Positions 1 through 8,283 of a DNA stretch of 64,000 nucleotides are shown piece after piece (within the stretch, counting starts at the first letter, position 1; each line of letters begins with the position of its first letter). A program made the translations under genes and the position numbers. The stretch lies in NCBI RefSeq assembly GCF_029223185.1, contig NZ_JARHUG010000015.1, positions 57,474 to 121,473 of the forward strand. Reading direction: 5' to 3'. This stretch comes from Aliiglaciecola sp. CAU 1673 (GTDB taxonomy: Bacteria; Pseudomonadota; Gammaproteobacteria; Enterobacterales; Alteromonadaceae). Under the pieces are notes generated by a model, which ran no database searches, had not been told where the DNA came from, and saw nothing but the letters and a program-made list of their open reading frames with translations.

Positions 1-774
1 ATGGCTACCGGCTTTATTGGGTGAGCCAAAGCCGATAATGGTCTTGGTACAAATCAGGGTGGGCTTGCGGGTTTCTGCGCGCGCCGCCTCGATGGACGCT
101 TTGACTTGCTCTGGATCGTGGCCATCTACCGCTTCAATCACATGCCAGCCGTAGGCACGGAAACGAGCCGGTGTATCATCGGTAAACCAGCCTTCCACAT
201 GACCATCGATGGAGATGCCATTGTCATCCCAAAAGGCAATCAGCTTGCCAAGACCCAGGGTACCCGCCAGTGAGCAGGTTTCATGGGATACCCCTTCCAT
301 CAGGCAGCCGTCACCAAGGAAGCAGTAGGTGTAGTGATCGATGATCTCGTGGCCGTCACGGTTGAATTGCGCCGCCAAGGCCTTTTCGGCAATGGCCATC
401 CCTACAGCGTTGCTGATGCCCTGCCCCAGAGGACCGGTGGTCGTTTCTACGCCAGGGGTATAACCGTATTCGGGGTGACCCGGGGTTTTGGAATGCAGTT
501 GGCGAAAATTCTTCAACTCTTCCATGGGCAGATCATAGCCGCTTAGGTGCAACAGCGAATAAATCAGCATCGAGCCATGTCCGTTGGAGAGGACAAAGCG
601 GTCGCGGTTTTCCCAATGAGGATTGGCAGGATTATGTTGCAGATAGTCCGTCCACAGTACCTGGGCAATATCGGCCATTCCCATAGGGGCACCTGGGTGA
701 CCGGATTTGGCCTTTTGGACAGCATCCATACTCAGAGCACGGATGGCATTGGCAAGTTCGCGACGTGACGGCAT
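1..774 (-). CDS. tkt: Transketolase, N-terminal part (runs off the window)
   Basis: Thiamine-diphosphate enzyme of the pentose phosphate pathway that moves two-carbon ketol units between sugar phosphates in the cytoplasm. Only the first 258 codons are present; the frame is open to base 1 and continues outside. Visible family motifs are [11 protein letters not shown] near residue 24, the [22 protein letters not shown] segment, and the ThDP motif starting [12 protein letters not shown] near residue 155 and ending DDN. The ATG at 774 is preceded by AGGAG at 7 bases. It is divergent from metK and shares an intergenic region holding a MetJ operator. Identity is secure; which paralogue (tktA or tktB type) cannot be told. 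Confidence 0.96.
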   Translation of the reverse strand, partial: MPSRRELANAIRALSMDAVQKAKSGHPGAPMGMADIAQVLWTDYLQHNPANPHWENRDRFVLSNGHGSMLIYSLLHLSGYDLPMEELKNFRQLHSKTPGHPEYGYTPGVETTTGPLGQGISNAVGMAIAEKALAAQFNRDGHEIIDHYTYCFLGDGCLMEGVSHETCSLAGTLGLGKLIAFWDDNGISIDGHVEGWFTDDTPARFRAYGWHVIEAVDGHDPEQVKASIEAARAETRKPTLICTKTIIGFGSPNKAGSH

Positions 775-925
775 TGAAATCTCCTGCGGCGATCCTTTTG
801 GTTCGCTTTTATGTACTAGGCTCGAAAGGGTGCCTATTTTTACTCAGGGACGGGCTAAACTCAACGAACAAAGGGCGGTTGGCGGCATATTGTTTACCGA
901 TGACGCCCAGTAGCGCAGGATGTTT

Positions 926-941
926 AGACGTCTAGACGTAA
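926..941. promoter_or_regulatory. MetJ operator (two tandem met boxes) upstream of metK
   Basis: Two adjacent 8-bp units, AGACGTCT (926-933, a perfect consensus met box) and AGACGTAA (934-941). MetJ with SAM as corepressor binds tandem met boxes. The site sits just upstream of a possible metK -35 element (945-950), the expected position for repression. It also lies between metK and tkt, so an effect on tkt is possible but not shown. Confidence 0.85.
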
Positions 942-944
942 AAA

Positions 945-973
945 CTGGCATTTCTTCTCAGACAGGTTAAAAT
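945..973 (+). promoter_or_regulatory. Candidate metK sigma-70 promoter
   Basis: CTGGCA at 945-950 and TAAAAT at 968-973 are 17 bp apart, a reasonable -35/-10 pair directly downstream of the MetJ boxes. A short inverted repeat (GACAGG 961-966 with CCTGTC 975-980) overlaps the -10. Assigned by eye only. Confidence 0.45.
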
Positions 974-1036
974 GCCTGTCATCTGGGCCGATAATTTCTG
1001 AGACGCCCAAACCCGTTTGTTTTATATGGAGAATTC

Positions 1037-2188
1037 ATGGCTAAACATCTGTTTACCTCCGAGTCAGTATCCGAAGGCCATCCCGATAAGATTGCCGACC
1101 AGATTTCCGATGCCGTATTGGATGCCATTCTGAAGCAGGATCCCAAGGCCCGGGTGGCATGCGAAACCTATGTGAAGACCGGCATGGTTTTAGTAGGCGG
1201 TGAAGTTACCACCTCTGCCTGGGTGGATATTGAAGATCTTACCCGCAAGACCGTACGTGAAATTGGCTATGTGCATTCCGATATGGGTTTTGATGCCGAC
1301 TCTTGCGCTGTGCTAAACGCGATTGGCAAGCAAAGCCCGGATATCAATCAAGGGGTAGACAGAACCCGTCCCGAAGATCAGGGTGCCGGTGACCAAGGTC
1401 TGATGTTCGGTTATGCCACCAATGAAACCGATGTGCTGATGCCTGCGCCTATCACCTATGCCCATCTGTTGGTTCGTCGTCAGGCTGAAGTGCGTAAGAA
1501 CGGAACCTTGGAGTGGTTGCGTCCCGATGCCAAGAGCCAAATCACCTTCGTCTATGAAGACGGCAAGCCGGTGGGCGTAGATGCCGTTGTGCTTTCTACC
1601 CAGCATTGCGACTCCATCACCACCAAGGCGCTGCAGGAAGCGGTGATGGATGAAATCATCAAGCCGGTGATCCCGGCTCACTGGTTAACCAAAGAGACAA
1701 AGTTCTTTATCAACCCCACTGGTCGCTTTGTGATCGGTGGCCCCATGGGCGACTGTGGCCTGACCGGCCGTAAGATTATCGTTGATACCTATGGCGGTAT
1801 GGCCAGGCACGGCGGCGGCGCTTTCTCTGGCAAAGATCCCTCCAAAGTAGACCGCTCTGCCGCTTACGCGGGCCGTTATGTCGCAAAAAATATCGTTGCT
1901 GCAGGCCTGGCCGATAAGTGCGAAATTCAGGTGTCCTATGCCATCGGTGTGGCTGAGCCGACCTCTATCAGCATCGAAACCTTTGGCACCGGCAAGCTCG
2001 ACGAAGACCGCCTGATTGCTCTGGTGCGCGAGCATTTTGACCTGCGTCCTTATGGACTGATTAAAATGTTGGATCTGGAAAGGCCTATCTATCAGGCCAC
2101 CGCCGCTTATGGCCACTTCGGTCGTCATGAATTCCCGTGGGAGTCCACTGACAAGGCTGATGCACTGCGTCAATCCGCAGGCCTCTAA
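1037..2188 (+). CDS. metK: S-adenosylmethionine synthetase
   Basis: Makes S-adenosylmethionine from methionine and ATP, releasing phosphate and diphosphate; cytoplasmic. At 383 aa it matches the usual length (E. coli about 384). Signatures visible are GHPDK at residues 14-18, [12 protein letters not shown] near residue 115 and the glycine-rich [16 protein letters not shown] loop near residue 260. The ATG at 1037 follows TGGAG. It is monocistronic, ending in a strong hairpin terminator. The upstream MetJ operator indicates repression when SAM is plentiful, as for metK in enterics. Confidence 0.98.
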   Translation: MAKHLFTSESVSEGHPDKIADQISDAVLDAILKQDPKARVACETYVKTGMVLVGGEVTTSAWVDIEDLTRKTVREIGYVHSDMGFDADSCAVLNAIGKQSPDINQGVDRTRPEDQGAGDQGLMFGYATNETDVLMPAPITYAHLLVRRQAEVRKNGTLEWLRPDAKSQITFVYEDGKPVGVDAVVLSTQHCDSITTKALQEAVMDEIIKPVIPAHWLTKETKFFINPTGRFVIGGPMGDCGLTGRKIIVDTYGGMARHGGGAFSGKDPSKVDRSAAYAGRYVAKNIVAAGLADKCEIQVSYAIGVAEPTSISIETFGTGKLDEDRLIALVREHFDLRPYGLIKMLDLERPIYQATAAYGHFGRHEFPWESTDKADALRQSAGL

Positions 2189-2204
2189 GCTCTCCGACGC
2201 AAGA

Positions 2205-2234
2205 AAAAATCCCGGCTCTCGCCGGGATTTTCTT
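2205..2234. terminator. Intrinsic terminator between metK and the HDOD gene
   Basis: Arms AAATCCCGGC (2207-2216) and GCCGGGATTT (2221-2230) with a TCTC loop, followed by TCTT on the plus strand and an A-rich stretch upstream, so it can serve both converging genes. Confidence 0.85.
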
Positions 2235-3075
2235 AATGGGCAAAAGCCTTATAGGTCGAATTCACTCTATCCTGCACAGCCTTGTCACTCCACCAGGAAA
2301 TCCCCTCAATCAGCTCTCTTTCCTTGTAATATTCAAGCCAATCCCTGGGCTTTTCGGCAATATCGATACCATCCTGTAAAAGGGCTGAGAGGGTCATGAA
2401 ATCCGCATAATCCACCGCATCGCGCTCCTTAAACTGACGCCATTCGGTCACCGCCTCGACAATATCATTGGGAAATTCCCAGGCTTTAAGCACCAGTTCA
2501 GCCACCTTGCTGCTAAAGGACATTAGCGCATACTCCAGAAAACTTTGGCCGGCAAACACATTGGGATGACGCTCAGCTTCCATAAAGATCGGCAAATGAC
2601 CAATATTACTCAGCAGTGAGGCCAAGGTCAGACTATCCAGACACAAACGTCCGGGGCGGTGATGATGCACATATTCCTGAAACAGTACCGCCGCACCCGC
2701 CATTACCCGGCAGCTTTCCTGCCAGGATTTTTGCATTTGCGTACGGATAAGCTGGTGCTTGGAGTTGAACAATTGCTCCATGGCGATAGCCACAGAAATA
2801 TTTTTAATCTGTTTCAGGCCGATGCGGGTAACCGCCTGTTGTAAGCTTTCTACTTTAATCGAACGCCCCAGATAACCGCTATTGGCCACCTTCACAATCC
2901 GTGCGGTCATGGCTGCATCATGGCTGATGACGTCGGACAGTTTGGCCAGGTTAATCTCAGGATCTTCGGCGGCCTTAGTCACTCTGAGAGCAATGGCCGG
3001 TAAGGAGGGTAATATCAGGGTATCGTGCTTAATTTTGTCTTGAAGTAAGGTAAACAGCGCATTTTCGGTGGACAT
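2233..3075 (-). CDS. HDOD domain signalling protein
   Basis: A 280-aa soluble protein that is almost entirely one HDOD domain, a relative of HD phosphohydrolases lacking the full metal-binding HD pair, usually linked to signalling or regulatory scaffolding. The N-terminal part (LPSLPAIALRVTKAAEDPE, then SDVISHDAAMTARIVKVANS near residues 45-65) is the typical HDOD start. I choose the ATG at 3075; the frame extends upstream only through a TTG codon. It converges on metK and shares its terminator. No effector domain is fused to it, so its pathway is unknown. A second HDOD gene of similar size lies at 54465. Confidence 0.85.
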   Translation of the reverse strand: MSTENALFTLLQDKIKHDTLILPSLPAIALRVTKAAEDPEINLAKLSDVISHDAAMTARIVKVANSGYLGRSIKVESLQQAVTRIGLKQIKNISVAIAMEQLFNSKHQLIRTQMQKSWQESCRVMAGAAVLFQEYVHHHRPGRLCLDSLTLASLLSNIGHLPIFMEAERHPNVFAGQSFLEYALMSFSSKVAELVLKAWEFPNDIVEAVTEWRQFKERDAVDYADFMTLSALLQDGIDIAEKPRDWLEYYKERELIEGISWWSDKAVQDRVNSTYKAFAH

Positions 3076-3305
3076 AAAATACAACCTGCATATCAATTCT
3101 GGATAAAAAGGCTAGTGTTTGATGGCGATGGCGTGAACATTCACCACGCTTACTTCAAATATAGCCAGGGTTCGCCAAATGCCCAGAACTAAAATAGATT
3201 TTTTTAAAGCTAAGTAACTGATATCTAGGGCTGTTCCCATATCCGGATTGGTTTTTTCAAAAATAGCACGCAAAATAAGAACAGCCTCTTCAACAAGGAA
3301 TCAGG

Positions 3306-4103
3306 ATGACATTTAAACCCTTAATAACCGCCGTCTGCATCGCGTTGATGGTCAGTTCATGTGCCAAGTCCCCATTAGGGCGTTCGCAGCTAAAGCTTTA
3401 TCCCTCCAATCAAATGGATGCCATGGGGATCCAGGCTTTCGACAGCATGAAGTCAGAGCAGAAGGTCTCACAGACCAAAGTGACTAACAGCTTTGTCAGT
3501 TGCGTGGCGGACTATATTACCCGTCAGGTGCCCAAGTCAGTATTTGCCGGCGAATGGGAAGTGGTGGTTTTTGAAGATGATCAGGTCAACGCCTTCGCCT
3601 TGCCTGGTGGCAAAATCGGGGTGTATACAGGACTGCTGAAAGTCACCGAGAATCAGCATCAACTGGCGGCTGTTATGGGCCATGAAGTGGGCCATGTAAT
3701 TGCCGAGCATGGTAATGAACGCATGTCTAACAGCACCCTGATTGGGGTGGGTATGGAAGTGACCAACCAACTACTGAATGCAAATCAGATCGCCAACAAC
3801 AATATGATTATGGCCGCCATTGGCTTGGGTGTGCAGGTAGGTGTGCAACTGCCTTTTAGCCGCACCCATGAAACCGAAGCTGACATTATTGGCCTACAAC
3901 TGATGGCGCAGGCAGGCTTCGACCCTCGTCAGTCAGTCAACCTCTGGCAGAATATGGATAAAGCCAGTGGCGGCCAGCGCCAGTTGGAATTCCTCTCCAC
4001 CCACCCGGCGCCCGCTACCCGCATCGAGGACTTACAGAATAATATGGATGGGGCGATGAATATTTTTACCGCCAGTGCAGAAAAGCCTAACTGCCGCAAA
4101 TAA
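3306..4103 (+). CDS. M48-family metalloprotease lipoprotein (LoiP/YcaL-like)
   Basis: Zinc endopeptidase anchored to a membrane facing the periplasm. The 265-aa protein begins with a lipoprotein signal ending in a VSSC lipobox (Cys19). The catalytic HEVGH is at residues 126-130 and a third zinc ligand lies in HETEAD near residue 191, as in M48 peptidases. There is no TPR tail as in BepA, so the short LoiP/YcaL type fits best; such proteins act in outer-membrane protein quality control. A long perfect hairpin follows the stop. Family call is firm, substrate unknown. Confidence 0.9.
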   Translation: MTFKPLITAVCIALMVSSCAKSPLGRSQLKLYPSNQMDAMGIQAFDSMKSEQKVSQTKVTNSFVSCVADYITRQVPKSVFAGEWEVVVFEDDQVNAFALPGGKIGVYTGLLKVTENQHQLAAVMGHEVGHVIAEHGNERMSNSTLIGVGMEVTNQLLNANQIANNNMIMAAIGLGVQVGVQLPFSRTHETEADIIGLQLMAQAGFDPRQSVNLWQNMDKASGGQRQLEFLSTHPAPATRIEDLQNNMDGAMNIFTASAEKPNCRK

Positions 4104-4114
4104 GCCGCTCGTTT

Positions 4115-4144
4115 GTCAAACAGTGACTTTTGTCACTGTTTGAC
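4115..4144. repeat. Perfect 13-bp inverted repeat with TTTT loop
   Basis: GTCAAACAGTGAC (4115-4127) and GTCACTGTTTGAC (4132-4144) pair without mismatch around a TTTT loop. No T tract follows on either strand, so it is a poor intrinsic terminator. It lies 11 bases after the protease stop and about 50 bases before the DUF418 gene; it could be a regulator binding site or an mRNA-stabilising hairpin. A smaller repeat, TAGACT (4160-4165) with AGTCTA (4173-4178), lies next to it. Confidence 0.7.
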
Positions 4145-4192
4145 TCTGCCTCCCCCTTATAGACTAAGACCAAGTCTACGAAGGGAATAACT

Positions 4193-5413
4193 ATGCAAGC
4201 CAGCTTAAACCAACGCTTAATATCACTTGATGTGCTGCGGGGCATCGCCTTGCTTGGCATTTTGCTGATGAATATTCAAAGCTTTGCCATGCCGGGAGCC
4301 GCGTATATCAATCCAACAGCCTACGGTGATCTTACCGGCATCAACCTCTGGGTATGGTCATTAAGTCATATCTTTGCCGACCAGAAATTTATGGCTCTGT
4401 TTTCCATGCTTTTTGGCGTCGGGGTATTGGTTTTTACCGACAATGCCAAGCAAAAATCGACCTCAGTTGCGACCCTACATTACCGACGCATGGGTTGGTT
4501 ACTGCTGTTTGGTCTGATCCATGGTTACCTTATCTGGTATGGCGATATCCTCTTTTGCTACGCCTTGTGTGGCATGCTGCTGTATTGGGTTAGAAACTGC
4601 CGGGTGCGCACCTTGTTGCTGCTGGCGTTTGTCGCCGCCATCATTGGCAGCGCCTTGAACCTGCTGACGGGTTTCGCCATTGCCCAATTACCGCCGGAAG
4701 CGCTGGTTGAGATGAACAAAAGCTGGCTGCCCAGTGCCGCACAGTTGCAGCAAGAGTTGGATGCCTATCGGGGTAGCTATCTTGAAGCGTTAGCCTTTCG
4801 TGCGGAAGAAACTCTGTTTATGCAGACCTACGTCATGCTAACGATGTTTATCTGGCGCGCATTGGCCATGATGCTGCTGGGAATGGCGTTGTACCGTCTT
4901 GGATTTTTCTCTCTTCGGTTGTCAGTGAGAAGGTATGTAGTTATCGCTACAACGACGCTGCTTATGGGATTAGCGCTGGTACTTTTCGGACTGAGTCAAC
5001 ACTTTCAGCAAGACTTTGCATTGCAATACAGCATGTTCACCGGCACGCAATTTAATTATTGGGGTTGTTTCCTGATGGCTACTGGCTATGCAGCACTGAT
5101 AATGGCGTGGGTGAAAGCCGGTGGCCTTTGCTGGTTTCAGTCTCGCCTGGCTGCGGTGGGCAAAACCGCCTTTAGTAATTACATCCTACAAAGCCTGCTT
5201 TGCACTGGGCTATTTTATGGATTGGGTCTGTTCGGTCATCTTTCCCGCTACGAGCAATTGCTGGTGGTCCAGGCGATATGGCTGTTGCAACTGGTCTTGG
5301 CCCCAATCTGGCTGAAACACTTCCAGTATGGTCCTTTAGAGTGGTTGTGGCGGGGACTGACATATTGGCGAAAACCGGTATGGACAAAGGCGCAAACAGA
5401 AAGGGCGGCATAG
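4193..5413 (+). CDS. DUF418 family multipass membrane protein (YeiB-like)
   Basis: A 406-aa integral membrane protein with about ten hydrophobic segments. The N-terminal signature LDVLRGIALLGILLMNI and the C-terminal DUF418 part (a long hydrophobic run ending FQYGPLEWLWRGLTYW) identify the family. Members are proposed to move or modify small molecules at the inner membrane, but no activity is firmly assigned. The ATG at 4193 follows GAAGGGAATAACT. It converges with mscS 20 bp downstream. A possible operator-like inverted repeat precedes it. Confidence 0.85.
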   Translation: MQASLNQRLISLDVLRGIALLGILLMNIQSFAMPGAAYINPTAYGDLTGINLWVWSLSHIFADQKFMALFSMLFGVGVLVFTDNAKQKSTSVATLHYRRMGWLLLFGLIHGYLIWYGDILFCYALCGMLLYWVRNCRVRTLLLLAFVAAIIGSALNLLTGFAIAQLPPEALVEMNKSWLPSAAQLQQELDAYRGSYLEALAFRAEETLFMQTYVMLTMFIWRALAMMLLGMALYRLGFFSLRLSVRRYVVIATTTLLMGLALVLFGLSQHFQQDFALQYSMFTGTQFNYWGCFLMATGYAALIMAWVKAGGLCWFQSRLAAVGKTAFSNYILQSLLCTGLFYGLGLFGHLSRYEQLLVVQAIWLLQLVLAPIWLKHFQYGPLEWLWRGLTYWRKPVWTKAQTERAA

Positions 5414-5434
5414 CCGCCCTGCAAAAACCTGGGA

Positions 5435-6256
5435 TTACTCCCCTTCTTTGTGCACATGCACATCCATTTGTGGGAAGGGGATTTCGATACCCTCGGCATC
5501 AAAACGCAGCTTAACCTTCTCGGTAAAGTCCCATTTCACCGCCCAGAAATCGGGCGACTTCACCCACGGACGAACAACAAAATTAACGCTGCTGTCAGCC
5601 AGCTCAGACACTGCCACCACAGGAGCAGGTTCAGTCAAAATACGCTCATCTTCTTTGGTCAGCGCCTCGAGAATTTGTTTGGCTTTTAACAAGTCACTGC
5701 CATAGCTGATTCCCACCACCATATCTACACGGCGCGTCTCCATGGCAGAGTAGTTTGTGATATTGCTCCCGTAAATGGCACCATTGGGGACGATAGTCAT
5801 CTTGTTGTCAGGCGTCATAATGGTACTGGTGAAAATACCGATACTTTTCACCGAACCGGCGGTGCCTGCGGCCTCCACATAGTCACCGGTCTTAAAAGGC
5901 CTGAACATCAGCAGCATCACCCCGGCGGCAAAGTTGGACAGAGAATCCTTCATGGATAAACCGATGGCCAGACCAGCTGCACCGAGTAAGGCAACCAAAG
6001 AAGTGGTATCGACGCCCAACTGATCCAACGATGCCACTATCACAAACAGCATTAACACGGCGTTCAGGATGGATTTTGCAAAATCCACCAGCATATTGTC
6101 GTAATTGGCGCGTTCCATCAGCTTGCCGAAAAGTGCCATCAGCGCTTTGACGACCCACCGACCAATCACAAAGACCAATATGGCCATGGCGATATTGATC
6201 CCCCAGGGGATAAGGTAAGTTTCAATCAAGGCGGTCATCTGCTCGGTATCCAACAT
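5435..6256 (-). CDS. mscS: Small-conductance mechanosensitive channel, MscS family
   Basis: Inner-membrane channel that opens under membrane tension and protects against hypo-osmotic shock. Three N-terminal hydrophobic segments are followed by the pore helix (LLGAAGLAIGLSMKDSLSNF) and the beta domain (FKTGDYVEAAGTAGSVKSIG), then the cytoplasmic vestibule ending FPQMDVHVHKEGE. At 273 aa it is close to E. coli MscS (286). An ATG exists at 6268 without a ribosome binding site; the ATG at 6256 has GGGAG at 5-6 bases, so the shorter start is preferred. It stands alone between converging and divergent neighbours. Confidence 0.93.
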   Translation of the reverse strand: MLDTEQMTALIETYLIPWGINIAMAILVFVIGRWVVKALMALFGKLMERANYDNMLVDFAKSILNAVLMLFVIVASLDQLGVDTTSLVALLGAAGLAIGLSMKDSLSNFAAGVMLLMFRPFKTGDYVEAAGTAGSVKSIGIFTSTIMTPDNKMTIVPNGAIYGSNITNYSAMETRRVDMVVGISYGSDLLKAKQILEALTKEDERILTEPAPVVAVSELADSSVNFVVRPWVKSPDFWAVKWDFTEKVKLRFDAEGIEIPFPQMDVHVHKEGE

Positions 6257-6507
6257 AGTGTCTCCCATTATTGTTATCTTTTGGCTGCAATAGCATAGAA
6301 AAGCACGTTACCCACAGCCAGTACTATTTCAGTTTGGCTTACAATTAGGCAATCAGACGCGCTTGGCTTGGAAAGGGTTTTCCCTGGTGCTAACGTTGGT
6401 AAAAGGGAGATGCCGCCGACACAGGGCATAGGGCGTTGGCTGTAAGAGGCAATTGGCCGCAGAACAACAGTGAACATTGAGTCACGCCAAGCACAACGGA
6501 AAAATCT

Positions 6508-8283
6508 TTGAAAATATTGTCCTTGAATCACAGTTCAACCCCATACGCAGCATCTGTCCTGCTGTTGCTGGGATCTTTGCTGTGGATACCGACTACCCAA
6601 GCTCAGGACATATTGCAGCTCACCATCCTGGGAGCCGATGAAAAACAAACACAGAATATTCTGGCTCACTTGGGGCCCATCCCTGACGATGAGAGTCAGA
6701 TCAGTCGTTTTATCGGCAAGGCTCGGGCCCGCGGTCGTGAAGCCTTAATCGCTCTTGGTTACAACAATGCCAGAATCGATCTCAAAGTAGATCGTAAAGT
6801 GTCACCGATAAAACTCACCCTGAATGTAACGCCGGGGCCCCCTACCAAAATAGCCGTCATGGATCTGCGTCTGGAAGGCGATGGCCTGCAAGAGCCGGAC
6901 TTTGTGGCAATCATTGAAGAGATACGCTCATTCAAGGGGCGACGCTTGGATCATGGCCGTTATGAGAAATGGAAAGATCGCATTGAAAGTCATGCCAGAA
7001 GCCACGGCTATCTGGATGCCAAATGGGTAGAACACGAATTTGTAGTCGACCGTCTGCGTCAGGAAGCCAAGGTCATCCTGCATTTTGATTCCGGCATGCG
7101 CTACAGATTGGGCGATATCGCCTTTAATGGCTCGGATATCTCCTCCAGCTTACTGGACGGTTTAACCCCTGTTACGGTGGGCGATCTCTACCAAAGCAAC
7201 CAGATAACCCAATTGGAATCTGCCCTGCGCAAATCCGGCTATTTCGATGAGGTTTGGGTCAGTCCGCGCTTTAACGACATCAAAGACCAGCAAATTCCGC
7301 TGCAGGTGAAACTTAGCGATGCTCCCAGTCACAGTTTTCGGGTCGGCCTGGGCTTTGTCACTGATACCGGCCCCAGGGCTTCATTGACCTGGCGTACACC
7401 AAGGGTAAACCGCTGGGGTCACAGTCAGGAAAGCACCATTCGCTACTCCCCGGTGAATCCTTATTTAAGTGTGTTGTACAAAATCCCCGGTGATGACCCT
7501 TTGAATGAGAACTATCAAATCCGATTGGGACTGGAAGAAAATGAATTTGGCGATCTCACCAGTCAGCAACAACACCTGGCCGTGGCCAAGCAAACCGTTA
7601 AAAACCGCTGGGTAATCAACTATCAAATCCGCTATCTCAAAGAAGACTGGCGCTTTGATGATGGCGATTTCCAGGCGGATTATCTGCTTCCCGGGGTAAG
7701 CGTATCCCGTACCCGCCGCCAAGGACCGATCAGAGATCCTGAAACCGGCTTCAGGCAAACTTATCTGCTCGAAGCCACGGACAGCGCCCTTGGCTCCAAC
7801 AGCCGCTTGGTGCGGGCAACTGCCTCCTGGCGCTGGTTACAGCGCTGGGATCGCCACCGTCTGGTATTGCGAGCACAAGCCGGTATCAATGTGATCGATG
7901 GTGATGAAGTAGATGAATTAGCGCCGTCGCTACGCTTTTTTGCCGGTGGTGACCAGAGCATCCGCGGCTTCGATTACCACAGCTTGGGCCCCACCCAACT
8001 TTACGAGCAGGATGGTCAACTCCTGGAACGCGTGATCGGTGGCAAAATGCTGGCGGTCGCCTCGGCAGAATATCAGTACTATGTGAAGCCAGATTGGCGT
8101 GTGGCCTTTTTTACCGATGGGGGCAATGCCTTTAATGGCCGCGACATACATGCCGTGCAATCCATTGGCACCGGTGTACACTGGCTCTCCCCCGTAGGCG
8201 CGATTCGCGTTGAGGTAGCCTATGGTATCAGCGAAGAAAACCCACCCTGGCGCATCCATATCAATATGGGAGCGGAGCTGTGA
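6508..8283 (+). CDS. tamA: Translocation and assembly module outer-membrane protein TamA
   Basis: Omp85-family outer-membrane barrel that with TamB helps insert certain autotransporters and move lipids between the membranes. The 591-aa protein has a signal peptide (cut near TTQA-QD, residue 33), an N-terminal POTRA region to about residue 270 and a C-terminal 16-strand-type barrel; the Omp85 loop motif appears as GGDQSIRGFDYHS. No ATG or GTG fits; the TTG at 6508 has GGA 7 bases upstream and gives a complete signal peptide. It overlaps tamB by 4 bases (GTGA), indicating translational coupling. Confidence 0.93.
   Translation: MKILSLNHSSTPYAASVLLLLGSLLWIPTTQAQDILQLTILGADEKQTQNILAHLGPIPDDESQISRFIGKARARGREALIALGYNNARIDLKVDRKVSPIKLTLNVTPGPPTKIAVMDLRLEGDGLQEPDFVAIIEEIRSFKGRRLDHGRYEKWKDRIESHARSHGYLDAKWVEHEFVVDRLRQEAKVILHFDSGMRYRLGDIAFNGSDISSSLLDGLTPVTVGDLYQSNQITQLESALRKSGYFDEVWVSPRFNDIKDQQIPLQVKLSDAPSHSFRVGLGFVTDTGPRASLTWRTPRVNRWGHSQESTIRYSPVNPYLSVLYKIPGDDPLNENYQIRLGLEENEFGDLTSQQQHLAVAKQTVKNRWVINYQIRYLKEDWRFDDGDFQADYLLPGVSVSRTRRQGPIRDPETGFRQTYLLEATDSALGSNSRLVRATASWRWLQRWDRHRLVLRAQAGINVIDGDEVDELAPSLRFFAGGDQSIRGFDYHSLGPTQLYEQDGQLLERVIGGKMLAVASAEYQYYVKPDWRVAFFTDGGNAFNGRDIHAVQSIGTGVHWLSPVGAIRVEVAYGISEENPPWRIHINMGAEL

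Noticed and set aside
1313..2173. Two minus-strand frames over metK
   Set aside because: Shadows of metK; no start signals.
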